Source of the DNA: Clostridia bacterium
GTDB taxonomy: Bacteria > Bacillota > Clostridia > TANB77 > CAG-508
Assembly: GCA_017936925.1 (NCBI GenBank)
Contig: JAGBEP010000002.1
Coordinates: 1 to 64,000, forward strand
DNA: 64,000 bases
Direction: 5' to 3'
Part shown: one piece after another, positions 31,601 through 38,420 of the stretch
Layout of the letters: each line of letters opens with the position of its first letter
Numbering within the stretch: the stretch's first letter is position 1
Made by a program: the position numbers and the translations under genes
Notes under the pieces: generated by a model
What the model was told of the DNA's origin: nothing
The model's input: only the letters and a program-made list of their open reading frames with translations
Database searches by the model: none

Positions 31601-32792
31601 TACACCACATAATGATGGAAAGTTTAATGTATATGATGACTTAAAAAGTAAATTAATTGAAAGAGGTATTCCAGAGGAAGAAATTTCTTTTATACACGAA
31701 GCAAATACTGATGTAAGAAAGCAGGAATTATTTAATAAAGTTCGTAAAGGACAAGTAAGGGTTTTAATGGGAAGTACACAAAAAATGGGTGCAGGTACTA
31801 ACTGCCAAGATAGGTTAATTGCATTACACGATTTAGATTGTCCGTGGCGACCTAGTGATTTAACACAGCGTTCTGGAAGAATAATAAGACAAGGAAATAT
31901 GAATCCAGAAGTAGATATATATAGATATGTAACAGAGGGAACTTTTGATGCATATTTATATCAGTTAGTAGAAAATAAACAAAGATTTATAGCACAGATA
32001 ATGACTTCTAAAACACCAGTAAGATTTGCAGAAGATATTGATGAAACTGCTTTATCTTATGCAGAAATTAAAGCATTAGCAGCAGGTAATCCTTTAATAA
32101 TTGAAAAGACAGAACTTGATACACAAGTTGCAAAATTAAAGTTATTAAAGCAAACTCATTTAAGTAATATATATGCAATGGAAGATAAAGTAATAAAATT
32201 TTATCCTAATGAAATAAAAAGATTAGAAATAAGAATACAAAATATAGAAGAAGATATTTCTCATTTGAAAAATAATTCTAAAAATACAGATGACTTCCAG
32301 GGAATGATTATTAAAGGAGAAAACATTATAGAAAAGAAAGATGCCGGTCAAAAAATAATTGATATTTGTAAATCTATGACTAATAAAGAACCTATTGAAA
32401 TTGGAGAATATAAGGGATTTAAAATGATATTAAGTTTTGACACTTTTGATAGAACTTTCCATTTAGATATGAAAAATAAATTATCTTATAATGTTGAACT
32501 TGGAAGTGATCCATTTGGAAATATTACTCGTATTGATAATGTTTTAAATAATATTGAAAACAAACTAGAAACTACAAAAAATAATTTAGAAGACACAAAA
32601 AAACAATTTGAAAATGCTAAATTAGAAACTCAAAGACCATTCCCACAAGAGGAAGAATTAAAGCAAAAATCTAAACGACTAGATGAGTTAAATATTCAAT
32701 TAAATCTTAATGAAAAAGACAAAGAAATAATAGATGATGGACTTGATAACCCAGACAATAATGATAAAAATAGTAGAGATTATCAAAGATAA
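25635..32792 (+). CDS. Giant DNA methylase-helicase fusion (LtrC/SNF2-like)
   Basis: This 2385-residue protein has an N-terminal ArdC/LtrC-like domain (WMKFLITASNNYKYSFNDQV), a charged linker about 280-400, a methyltransferase region with LEPSCGIGNF near 920 and NVPFGD near 985 (motifs I and IV of N6-adenine type, altered from NPPY), then a superfamily 2 helicase with HEVGAGKTFE near 1585, VDEAH near 1748, ATGTPISNSM and QRSGRIIRQGN. A C-terminal coiled coil ends it. Such proteins are a hallmark of Tn1549-type elements; roles in DNA processing or protecting incoming DNA are inferred. GGAGGTG precedes ATG 25635. tnpV lies inside it in another frame. Confidence 0.88.
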   Translation: MANKLRLITDLYGETLTQISDSPNEWMKFLITASNNYKYSFNDQVLIYAQRPEAKACADIDTWNRNVGRWVNRGSKGIALINYDKGYTSLKYVFDVADTNSKYGKSFRLWSIPKLYENDVIESLENKYGELEDKNNLAEAIKSVSKIIAEDNMSDYLSDLMFYRDNSAFENVDEEDIRNVFQYTLSNSIAYSMMNRCGINPNEYFKEEDFVYILTFNSYDTLTRLGLATSEITEMGLKEIYSTVRNLRINEIEKIRTFESNKNMEYDYNESKNIAERSDLNGSNNLYQTRGLRDSRPSIRGEESKYSSDREIRNVEVEISERTEESTIHNIVDERPIDRTFDGDTESSRNQDRGNSISIEENREYNRGIETNQSNEMGINNEQLEDVSRGNSDERTNLLLNNYEKDESNRSFYVVVDEKINQIIAKSPHKKEKNSSIRDYFNNVKDIDERLKYLKELFNNDYTGIMIDNEMYGYKTFNNGMLFWKGNFLSRDTESFVEWNDLINHIEAMILLNQLNDRIEPLKSVTEQLTLIDNNVDKTPVDLEFTQEFVDRYLTERSRETKYLIYEEFNKSYSSQSNQEFIKNLYGLGGASYTISGSGIGEDHNSKGITFYRGYFGESATRQLFKWNYIEQRIKFLIKEDRYLNPKELEEYPKWLEQKEQEREFNSKVNELAEVVEELPVEYEYHLGDKVYIGADEYEILNIGDMNVLLYDYRYPLFNREMSKDEFDKKVRENPSNDHLIKKEVVIEEQEETPTEIKEEIVAKEEVKEENPEEVITPEFTKKKKSKVNTFDIHPEIDMNDRNQYKIIDDNLGVDTPKNRFNNNIEAIKVLKKCEEENRFATKEEQEILSKYVGWGGLSMAFEEDNSSWSNEHYILKNLLDETEYNQAQESTLTAFYTPPVVINSMYKALENMGLKTGNILEPSCGIGNFIGMRPETLNNCKIFGIELDSISGRIARQLYQKSSIAVQGYENTDLPNSFFDVSIGNVPFGDFKVLDKKYDKHNFLIHDYFFAKTLDKVRPGGIVAFITSKGTLDKENSNVRRYLAQRADLLGAIRLPNNTFKEAAGTEVTSDIIFLQKRDSITDIEPDWVYLDTDENGIKMNKYFVDNPDMIMGNMQMISSRFGMDSACIADDTISLKERLNEAITNIHAEVKEYEIDDMEEEDLSIPAEYGVRNFSYTLKDGQIYFRENSRMYPQELAQTTQSRIKGLIEIRDCVRTLIEYQTEDFPEEDIKYQQGRLNRLYDEFTKKYGLINSRGNNSAFSNDSSYYLLCSLEILDENGNLARKADMFTKRTIRPKEKITEVDNAIDALLVSISEKARVDIPFMKELCKMDENKMLSDLEGEIFKIPGEEKYVTADEYLSGNVREKLKVAEQYANNDEKYNINVKYLKEVQPIDLSASEISVRLGSTWIPEDDIKEFINYLLQPSWNVLRNIRVHYMPSTSEWNIEGKNYDKYNVKSYNTYGTNRASAYKIIEDTLNLKDTRIFDYKEDENGKKIAELNKKETAIAQAKQEQIKNAFTDWIWKDPERRERLVKSYNEQFNSIRPREYDGSHITFDGMNPEISLRKHQVNAIARILYGGNTLLAHEVGAGKTFEMVAAAMESKRLGLCNKSLFVVPNHIVEQFGQEFLQLYPSANILVTTKKDFETANRKKFCSRIATGDYDAVIISHSQFEKIPMSVERQMEMIRREIEDITLGIEDLKRNNGERFSIKQMMKTKKALETKMAKLNDTSRKDDVVTFEELGVDRIFVDEAHYYKNLYLYTKMRNVGGIAQTEAQKSSDLYMKCRYLDEITGGKGVIFATGTPISNSMVELYTMQRYLQYNELAKRNLQQFDAWASTFGETVTAIELSPEGTGYRAKTRFAKFYNLPELMAMFKEVADIQTADMLNLPVPKANYHNVVIEPSDIQKDLVKELSDRAERVRNKLVDSSIDNMLKITNDGRKLALDQRLSNDMLEDFEKSKVATCANNIYEIWNKTSDKKSAQLVFCDLSTPHNDGKFNVYDDLKSKLIERGIPEEEISFIHEANTDVRKQELFNKVRKGQVRVLMGSTQKMGAGTNCQDRLIALHDLDCPWRPSDLTQRSGRIIRQGNMNPEVDIYRYVTEGTFDAYLYQLVENKQRFIAQIMTSKTPVRFAEDIDETALSYAEIKALAAGNPLIIEKTELDTQVAKLKLLKQTHLSNIYAMEDKVIKFYPNEIKRLEIRIQNIEEDISHLKNNSKNTDDFQGMIIKGENIIEKKDAGQKIIDICKSMTNKEPIEIGEYKGFKMILSFDTFDRTFHLDMKNKLSYNVELGSDPFGNITRIDNVLNNIENKLETTKNNLEDTKKQFENAKLETQRPFPQEEELKQKSKRLDELNIQLNLNEKDKEIIDDGLDNPDNNDKNSRDYQR
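26476..26835 (+). CDS. tnpV: TnpV-like protein nested in the helicase gene in another frame
   Basis: A complete 119-residue protein is encoded in the +1 frame relative to the helicase. It has its own ribosome site (AAAGGAG, eight bases before ATG 26476). Segments GDYEIPDLVLEEKN, GKYAMLRLKYLKEQKKALY, HLMEIQNQAEIR, EELKQTNQMKWVSIMNN and AEEIVMNELIYS match the transposon-encoded TnpV family along its whole length. In the helicase frame the same DNA encodes only polar E/R/S/N/D-rich linker. TnpV has no firmly established function; it was named in Tn4451/Tn4453-type transposons. Confidence 0.8.
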   Translation: MAVITYTKQGDYEIPDLVLEEKNPNIQATGKYAMLRLKYLKEQKKALYTTLLMKDLLTEHLMEIQNQAEIRIEEIVSQLKKTENITEELKQTNQMKWVSIMNNLKMSAEEIVMNELIYS

Positions 32793-32796
32793 AAAT

Positions 32797-32827
32797 AAGC
32801 GATTTGAGTAATTAACTTGAATCGCTT
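32797..32827 (+). terminator. Hairpin after the giant helicase gene
   Basis: AAGCGATT (32797-32804) pairs with AATCGCTT (32820-32827) over a 15-base loop. The following sequence is AT-rich but not a clean T run, so it may be a partial terminator or a processing site. Confidence 0.45.
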
Positions 32828-32849
32828 TAATTATTATAAGGAGGCAATT

Positions 32850-33203
32850 ATGGATTATGAAATGAAATTAAAACAAGAGTTATATGATAAGTTAGAAAAA
32901 GAATATAACGATTTTATAGAAGATTTAAAAACTAAAACACCAGATGAAATAATCAATAAATCTTATGAAAAAGTTATGAAAGAAGAATTAAAAGAAATGT
33001 TTTATCCAGAGCTTAATAATTATGAGTTATCAGAATTAAAAGCATTAAATAAAACAAAAGCACCTCTTGAAGAATTATATCAAGGATGGATGGATTATGA
33101 TGGTGGAGTTCACGAACCTTTACAATATAGCATAGAAGATACTCTTGAATTTTTGAAAAAAGAACAACAAAAGAATAGAAATAAATCTATGGAAGGTAGG
33201 TAA
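32850..33203 (+). CDS. DUF3848-like ICE protein
   Basis: ATG 32850 follows AGGAGG. The 117-residue helical protein contains YNDFIEDLKTKTPDEIINKSYEKV and then LEELYQGWMDYDG, a pattern I recognise as DUF3848 of conjugative elements. The function is unknown. It ends within the start of the primase-like gene (33203-33209), so the two are coupled. A longer frame from 32817 lies in the hairpin region and lacks a ribosome site. Confidence 0.7.
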   Translation: MDYEMKLKQELYDKLEKEYNDFIEDLKTKTPDEIINKSYEKVMKEELKEMFYPELNNYELSELKALNKTKAPLEELYQGWMDYDGGVHEPLQYSIEDTLEFLKKEQQKNRNKSMEGR

Positions 33204-33208
33204 TGGTT

Positions 33209-34168
33209 ATGGCATATTACACGCCAGAAGAAATAAAAAAAGCAAAAGAAATGGATTTATATACTTATTTAGATAATTATGAACCAGATGAATTAGTTCA
33301 TTTTAGTAGAGATACTTATATGACTAAAACACACGATAGTTTAAAAATAAGTAATGGAATGTGGTACTGGTTTTCACAAGGTGTGGGTGGAAAAAGTGCA
33401 TTAGAATATCTAATCAAGGTAAGAGATTATTCTTTTATTCAGGCAGTAGAAACTATACTAGGATATTCAAAACAGAAAGCACCAATTAGATATCAGCAAA
33501 ATGAAAAAGTAAAAAATATTAATGTAATACTACCAAAAAAAGCACCTAATAATGATAAAGTTATTAAGTATTTAACAGGTAGAGGAATTGATATTGATAT
33601 TATTAAAGAATGTATTGATAATAGATTAATATATCAGCAATATCCTAATAATAATGTTGTATTTGTAGGATATGATAAGAACGATTTTCCAAGATATGCG
33701 AGTATAAGAGCAACTAATTATAGTAGATTTATGCAAGATGCTTATGGAAGTCATAAAGCATTTTCATTTAAATTAGATTCATTAGAAAATAACAATGAAG
33801 TTCATTTGTTTGAAAGTGCAATTGATTTATTATCTTATGCAACTTTACTAAAAATGAATAATAAAGAATGGTATAACACTAATCTTTTATCTTTATCTGG
33901 AGTATATCAACCTGCAAAAAAGATAGATGAAAGTAAGATACCATTAGCATTAAATTATTATCTAAATCAACATCAAAATATAAAAAAAATATATTTGCAT
34001 TTAGATAATGATAGTGCAGGAAGATTAGCAACAACAGCATTAAAAACTATTCTTCCAAAGCAATATGAAGTCATTGATGATCCACCAAAAATAGGTAAGG
34101 ATTTCAATGACTTTTTATGTTATAAAAAAGGAATAAATTATAAAAAAAATTATGAAAGAGTGAGGTAA
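33209..34168 (+). CDS. Primase-like protein (DUF3991 and Toprim)
   Basis: The N-terminus (YYTPEEIKKAKEMDLYTYL, GMWYWFSQGVGGKSALEYLI) is the DUF3991/CHC2-like region without zinc cysteines. The C-terminus is a Toprim fold: HLFESAIDLLSY (catalytic Glu), then KIYLHLDNDSAGR (Asp-x-Asp). Such proteins are thought to prime DNA synthesis during transfer or replication of the element. ATG 33209 is spaced better from GGTAGG than ATG 33203. Length (319) is normal for the family. Confidence 0.8.
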   Translation: MAYYTPEEIKKAKEMDLYTYLDNYEPDELVHFSRDTYMTKTHDSLKISNGMWYWFSQGVGGKSALEYLIKVRDYSFIQAVETILGYSKQKAPIRYQQNEKVKNINVILPKKAPNNDKVIKYLTGRGIDIDIIKECIDNRLIYQQYPNNNVVFVGYDKNDFPRYASIRATNYSRFMQDAYGSHKAFSFKLDSLENNNEVHLFESAIDLLSYATLLKMNNKEWYNTNLLSLSGVYQPAKKIDESKIPLALNYYLNQHQNIKKIYLHLDNDSAGRLATTALKTILPKQYEVIDDPPKIGKDFNDFLCYKKGINYKKNYERVR

Positions 34169-34172
34169 AAAT

Positions 34173-34766
34173 ATGAAATATAATTATTTAGAATTAGCAG
34201 AAGTGCTAAAAGAAAAAAGACAAGAAAAAGGATATTCAACAAGAGAATTAGGAGAAATAGTTGGTGTAAGTCATACAGAAATATCAAGAATTGAAAATGG
34301 TATGCGACCACATTTTTCTTTTGTGATTCTTGCAAAATTATGTAAGGAATTAGATATTGATATGATGAATTTGTTAGATGATGTTGGTGTCTGGGAAGTA
34401 GATTCTGACCAATTATTCTATGTAATGTTTAAACAAGAAGAAGAAAAAAAATTTAAAATTCACGCTAGAAGTGAGGGCGAAGCAATAAGGATTGCATTTG
34501 ATTTTGTATGTGAAAATGAACTGATTGATTTCAGTAAATCAAAGAAAGATTTATTGATAGGAGCAGTAAAAAATCCAGAAGATTTTAATAAAAAGATAAT
34601 AGAAAATTATGAAAGAACCGGTCAGTTAATTGATGAAGATGATGTTGAAATTGACTTAGAAATAACAGGAGATGATGAAGAAAATGATGATGTAGATGGA
34701 ATAATTTGTCCAGAAGATTGTATTTATTATTGTCCTAATTGTGGTAATTGTACTGCAAGAGAATAA
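34173..34766 (+). CDS. XRE-family regulator with acidic, cysteine-rich tail
   Basis: An N-terminal helix-turn-helix (LAEVLKEKRQEKGYSTRELG, EIVGVSHTEISRIENGMRP) is followed by about 80 residues of unknown fold, an acidic stretch (DEDDVEIDLEITGDDEENDD) and a C-terminal cluster CPEDCIYYCPNCGNC that looks like a zinc ribbon or metal site. It lies between the primase and mobilisation genes and could control transfer genes. GAGTGAGGTAAAA precedes ATG 34173. Its tail is unusual for the XRE family. Confidence 0.75.
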   Translation: MKYNYLELAEVLKEKRQEKGYSTRELGEIVGVSHTEISRIENGMRPHFSFVILAKLCKELDIDMMNLLDDVGVWEVDSDQLFYVMFKQEEEKKFKIHARSEGEAIRIAFDFVCENELIDFSKSKKDLLIGAVKNPEDFNKKIIENYERTGQLIDEDDVEIDLEITGDDEENDDVDGIICPEDCIYYCPNCGNCTARE

Positions 34767-34776
34767 TGGATTTAAG

Positions 34777-34826
34777 TCTAGCCAGCACTGAATTTGTATA
34801 GCCACAAATTCCAATGTGGGGCTAGA
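34777..34826. other. Nested inverted repeat upstream of mobC, candidate oriT
   Basis: Outer arms TCTAGCC (34777-34783) and GGCTAGA (34820-34826) enclose inner arms GAATTTGT (34790-34797) and ACAAATTC (34804-34811). CCCC runs follow and no T tract, which argues against a simple terminator. It lies before the MobC and relaxase genes, where origins of transfer with inverted repeats are usually found. The assignment is positional. Confidence 0.4.
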
Positions 34827-34867
34827 CCCCAATCCCCAATAAAAAAGAAAGAGAGGTTTTAGTTATA

Positions 34868-34978
34868 ATGAATGAATTATTATTTTTTTCATTAGGAATG
34901 ATAATCGGTGGATTATCAATCGCAAACTATATGCAATATCAAAAAATAAAAGAGTTAAAAAAATCTATAAATAATTAG
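34868..34978 (+). CDS. 36-residue membrane peptide
   Basis: ATG 34868 after AGAGAGGTTTT opens NELLFFSLGMIIGGLSIANY followed by a charged tail (QKIKELKKSINN). One membrane helix. Its stop overlaps the ribosome site of mobC (TAGGAGG), so they are coupled. The function is unknown. Confidence 0.5.
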   Translation: MNELLFFSLGMIIGGLSIANYMQYQKIKELKKSINN

Positions 34979-34988
34979 GAGGTACAAT

Positions 34989-35327
34989 GTGAGATTAAGA
35001 GAAAAACAAATCGTGTTTCGTACCACTTATGAAGAGTATAAAGAAATTAAAATTAGAGCAGAAAAAGTTGGATTAAATTTGTCAGATTATATCAGAAGTC
35101 GAGCAGTAGGATTTGAACCGAGAGAAAAGCCACCAAAAGAATTTTATGAAGCAATAAAACAAATAAGAATGATAGGAAATAATATAAATCAAATTGCTAG
35201 ACTTGCTAATGAAACGGGTATATTAGATGAACTTGCTTGTAAGCAACAATTTGATAAATTAAATGAGTTGATTATTGAAATAAAAAAGGAGTTTTTACTA
35301 CCAAAAAAAGAACAAGAAATTTTATAA
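34989..35327 (+). CDS. mobC: MobC-like relaxosome accessory protein
   Basis: This 112-residue protein with RTTYEEYKEIKIRAEKVGLN, LSDYIRSRAVG (ribbon-helix-helix-like N-terminus) and GNNINQIARLANETG matches MobC mobilisation proteins, which bind oriT and help the relaxase melt and nick it. The start is GTG 34989; the ATG two bases earlier runs into TGA, and AGGAGG lies five bases upstream. The relaxase gene is 1.7 kb further on, separated by a small cargo insertion. Confidence 0.85.
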   Translation: MRLREKQIVFRTTYEEYKEIKIRAEKVGLNLSDYIRSRAVGFEPREKPPKEFYEAIKQIRMIGNNINQIARLANETGILDELACKQQFDKLNELIIEIKKEFLLPKKEQEIL

Positions 35328-35388
35328 GTAAGATAGTAAATAAATTATAAATATGTTATAATTTTATTTGTTAGGAGAGGATAAAATT

Positions 35389-35580
35389 ATGATTTCTAAT
35401 TTAGAAAATTCTATACTAAAAGAATTAGATAAACAAAACTTTAAAGCAGATATTATTTCATTAGTAATGAGTAAGTTAGATAATGATGATAAAAAGAATG
35501 AATTTCTATCATTTATGATTGATAATAGAAATGTAATTTTATCGTTAACAGACTTGTTTAATCATATAAATATGTTATAA
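35389..35580 (+). CDS. 63-residue protein of unknown function
   Basis: AGGAGAGG precedes ATG 35389, and an extended -10 (TGTTATAAT, 35354-35362) precedes that, so this opens a separate transcript inside the mobilisation region. The protein is acidic and helical (SNLENSILKELDKQNFKADI, NDDKKNEFLSFMIDNRN). It is followed 23 bases later by another unknown gene. The pair interrupts the usual mobC-relaxase order and may be cargo. Confidence 0.5.
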   Translation: MISNLENSILKELDKQNFKADIISLVMSKLDNDDKKNEFLSFMIDNRNVILSLTDLFNHINML

Positions 35581-35603
35581 ATTAATACAAAAAGAGGTTG
35601 ATT

Positions 35604-36290
35604 ATGGAAAATCAAATTGTTAATAGTATAGGCGATACAATAATAGATAATAATAGTGATTTATTAGTAGATATTGGTGAACTTGGTATAGATTTTGTAT
35701 TTGATGATTCACCACTAAAGGAAATACCAGTTGTAAAAACGATATATAGCATTGCTAAAACAGGAATTGCAATTAGGGATAGGCATTTATTAAATAAGAC
35801 ACTTATCTTTATCAATAAACTAAATTCAAATAATTTATCTAGTGAAGAATATAATGAATATAAAAGTAAATTGAAAGAAAAAGACAAAAATATTTATAAA
35901 GAATTAGAACATATAGTTATAATTTTAGATAAATTAGTAGAAAAGGAGAAAGCTGTTATACTTGCTAATTTATATACTGCATATATAAATAAAAAAATTA
36001 ATTTTAGTGAGTTTAAAAATTTTACTTTAATTTTAGATAATTTCTTATTGTTTGACGAGTACAATTTAGGAATGCTATTCAAGCACGATTGTCAATTAAA
36101 AGATATGCAAGATAGTTATGGAACTGCAAGTAGATTGATTTCTTTAGGACTTGCTTATAATATGAGCGGATTTGTTAGAAACACTATAAGTAATAATATA
36201 TCTTTTAATCCACCTAAAAACGATGTGGCTATAACTGATTTTGGAAGAAAATTTTATCAATATGGAATATTAAATGATAAATTAGAGTAA
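35604..36290 (+). CDS. Uncharacterised cargo protein (228 aa)
   Basis: ATG 35604 follows AGAGGTTGATT. The centre reads PVVKTIYSIAKTGIAIRDRH then LLNKTLIFINKLNSN, and the rest is helical with EKAVILANLYTAYINKKI. I remember similar proteins from Bacillota islands with no assigned function; the amphipathic GIAIRDRH segment hints at membrane contact. There is no catalytic motif. It is probably co-transcribed with the 63-residue gene before it. Defence or exclusion roles are possible but unsupported by sequence. Confidence 0.5.
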   Translation: MENQIVNSIGDTIIDNNSDLLVDIGELGIDFVFDDSPLKEIPVVKTIYSIAKTGIAIRDRHLLNKTLIFINKLNSNNLSSEEYNEYKSKLKEKDKNIYKELEHIVIILDKLVEKEKAVILANLYTAYINKKINFSEFKNFTLILDNFLLFDEYNLGMLFKHDCQLKDMQDSYGTASRLISLGLAYNMSGFVRNTISNNISFNPPKNDVAITDFGRKFYQYGILNDKLE

Positions 36291-36317
36291 TTTATAAGTT
36301 AGGAGTGGAATTATTTA

Positions 36318-36572
36318 ATGGTATGTCCAATGTTTAGAGAAGATTATGAAAATAAATCTTTTGAAGAGTTAGTAAAAGAAAGACAAAAACTAATTAAAAG
36401 AATGTTAGAATATGAGAATACTTATATATTTGAAAATGAAAAGGATAAATTAAAAGATGTAGAAGTATTTGTTTGTCCAAGCCCAGATGTTATATGGAGT
36501 GTTGATAATGAAAATCTTATTATGATTACACAATTGATAGAAGAAAAAAGACAAAAAGAAAATTTTAAATAG
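36318..36572 (+). CDS. Uncharacterised ICE protein (84 aa)
   Basis: AGGAGTGG precedes ATG 36318. The protein is hydrophilic with a helical start (NKSFEELVKERQKLIKRMLE) and the segment VEVFVCPSPDVIWSVDNENL. No known domain is recognised. It lies between the cargo pair and a GNAT gene, on the same strand. Confidence 0.5.
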   Translation: MVCPMFREDYENKSFEELVKERQKLIKRMLEYENTYIFENEKDKLKDVEVFVCPSPDVIWSVDNENLIMITQLIEEKRQKENFK

Positions 36573-36592
36573 TAATTTGTAGGTGGAAAATA

Positions 36593-36997
36593 GTGGAATT
36601 TATTGAGTATGATAATAACAGTTTAATTAATTTTTATATAGAAAATGGATTAGAATTTGATGAAAACAAAAATTATTTTGGAACTAATGTAAAATCATTT
36701 GTTATAGTAGAAAACAAAAAAATAAAAGGAGCAGTATCTATTTCATTATATAAAGATAAGAACTTTATTGAAGCATTAGCGGTAGATGAAAAATATAGAT
36801 GTAAAGGTTATGGAAAAATATTATTAGAGAAAGCCATAAAAGAATTAGGAAAACCAGTATATACAATTTCAAAAGTAGATGAGTTTTATCTTAAAAATGG
36901 ATTTGTTTATGATAATGCAGATCTAATAGATAAAGAATGTAAAACTTGTGAAGAATATAATGTTACTTGTTTCCCAAAAGTGGTAGTATATAAGTAG
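36593..36997 (+). CDS. GNAT-family N-acetyltransferase
   Basis: The acetyl-CoA-binding core is visible as EALAVDEKYRCKGYGKILLE (motif A, with R-x-x-G-Y-G) in a 134-residue protein. The C-terminus CKTCEEYNVTCFPKVVVYK resembles the GNAT domain found at the start of citrate lyase ligase. The substrate is unknown. The start is GTG 36593 after AGGTGGAAAATA. A strong terminator follows, separating it from the relaxase gene. Confidence 0.75.
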   Translation: MEFIEYDNNSLINFYIENGLEFDENKNYFGTNVKSFVIVENKKIKGAVSISLYKDKNFIEALAVDEKYRCKGYGKILLEKAIKELGKPVYTISKVDEFYLKNGFVYDNADLIDKECKTCEEYNVTCFPKVVVYK

Positions 36998-37018
36998 TTA
37001 TACAAATTACAATTTTGT

Positions 37019-37049
37019 GAGCAGATCAAAAATGATTTGCTCTTTTTTT
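37019..37049 (+). terminator. Terminator before the relaxase gene
   Basis: GAGCAGATC (37019-37027) pairs with GATTTGCTC (37034-37042) with one G-T pair, followed by seven Ts. Confidence 0.85.
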
Positions 37050-37070
37050 ATTGAAAGAAAGGAGTGAGTA

Positions 37071-38420
37071 ATGGCAACAACAGGTATATGGAAAATAGGA
37101 AAAAGATTAGATAATGTATTAGTATATACAACTAATATTGAGAAAACTAAAAATAGTGAATATACAAAAGAGCCATATTGTAATCTTCACAATGTAATTG
37201 AATATGTAGAAGCAGATTATAAAACGGAAAAACAATTATATGTAACAGGAATTAATTGTGAAGTAGAAACTGCATTACAAGAAATGATGATTACAAAAGA
37301 AAGTTTTAATAAGACTGGTGGTATTTTAGGATTTCACGCATTTCAATCTTTTAAAGAGGGAGAAGTTACTCCAGAATTAGCACATAAAATTGGAGTAAAA
37401 TTAGCAGAAGAAATGTGGGGAGATAGATTTGAAGTTGTTGTATCAACTCACTTAAATACAAAATATTATCATAATCACTTTGTAATAAATTCTGTTTCAT
37501 TTGTAGATGGTAAAAGATATTATGATAAAAGAGAAACTTATGCAGAACTTCGTAAAATATCAGATTCAATTTGTGAAGAATATGGTTTATCTAAATTGAA
37601 AGAAAAATCTTGTAAAAGAAGTAAAATAAATTATGCTAATTATCAAAAAGGTAATTTTGAAAAGAATAATTATTATACAAAAGCAAAGGAAGATTTAGAT
37701 AGAGCAATAGAACAAGCCTATGATTATAAGGATTTTTGTAATGTAATGAAAGCAATGGATTATGAGGTAATGATTAGATATGACAAAATTAGCATTAGGA
37801 GAAAAGGTTATAAAAAGAATATCAGAATTGAAAGATATTTTGGAGAAGATTATTCAATAGATAGAATTAATGAAAGAATAGAAACAACTTATGCACCTAG
37901 AATACCATTTATTGAAGTATTTGGTAATGTTAAATATGAAGTTGATAAGAAAACATATACCAAACCAAAACATAAAGGATTCTACGGCTTATATTTGCAT
38001 TATTGTTATTTATTAAAAGTATTTCCCGTAAAAAATCCTAAACAAAGACTGTCTGCTGAAATTCGTGCAGATATAAGAAAAATGGATAAAATATCAGAAG
38101 AAGCAAGAATGCTCATTAGTAATGATTTAAAAACTAATGAGCAGTTTTTTTGTTTCAAAGAGGAAAAAGAAAAAAGACTAAAAGAACTCACTGATAAAAG
38201 ATATGAACTTTGGTACAAACACAAAAAAGCAAATAGTGTAGAAGAAAAAGAAATTTTATCTAGTCAAATAGATGAAATAAATAAAGAATTAAATCCAATA
38301 AGAAAGGAGGTGGTATTATGTGATGATATTCTTACAAGAAGTAAAGAGATAGAAGAAAAATTATCTCAAGAAGAAAAAGAACAAGGAAAGGAAGTGAAAA
38401 ACAATGAATGCATCAGGTGA
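37071..38420 (+). CDS. Conjugative relaxase, MOBP type
   Basis: The relaxase nicks oriT, stays bound to the 5' end and leads the strand into the recipient. The metal-binding triad is in THLNTKYYHNHFVINS (His127, His134, His136), as in VirD2/MobA-like relaxases of Tn1549 elements; the region GFHAFQSFKEGEVTPELAH lies just before. The 449 residues end in a charged coiled coil. GAAAGGAGTGAGTA precedes ATG 37071. Its end overlaps the PcfB-like gene by 17 bases. Confidence 0.92.
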   Translation: MATTGIWKIGKRLDNVLVYTTNIEKTKNSEYTKEPYCNLHNVIEYVEADYKTEKQLYVTGINCEVETALQEMMITKESFNKTGGILGFHAFQSFKEGEVTPELAHKIGVKLAEEMWGDRFEVVVSTHLNTKYYHNHFVINSVSFVDGKRYYDKRETYAELRKISDSICEEYGLSKLKEKSCKRSKINYANYQKGNFEKNNYYTKAKEDLDRAIEQAYDYKDFCNVMKAMDYEVMIRYDKISIRRKGYKKNIRIERYFGEDYSIDRINERIETTYAPRIPFIEVFGNVKYEVDKKTYTKPKHKGFYGLYLHYCYLLKVFPVKNPKQRLSAEIRADIRKMDKISEEARMLISNDLKTNEQFFCFKEEKEKRLKELTDKRYELWYKHKKANSVEEKEILSSQIDEINKELNPIRKEVVLCDDILTRSKEIEEKLSQEEKEQGKEVKNNECIR

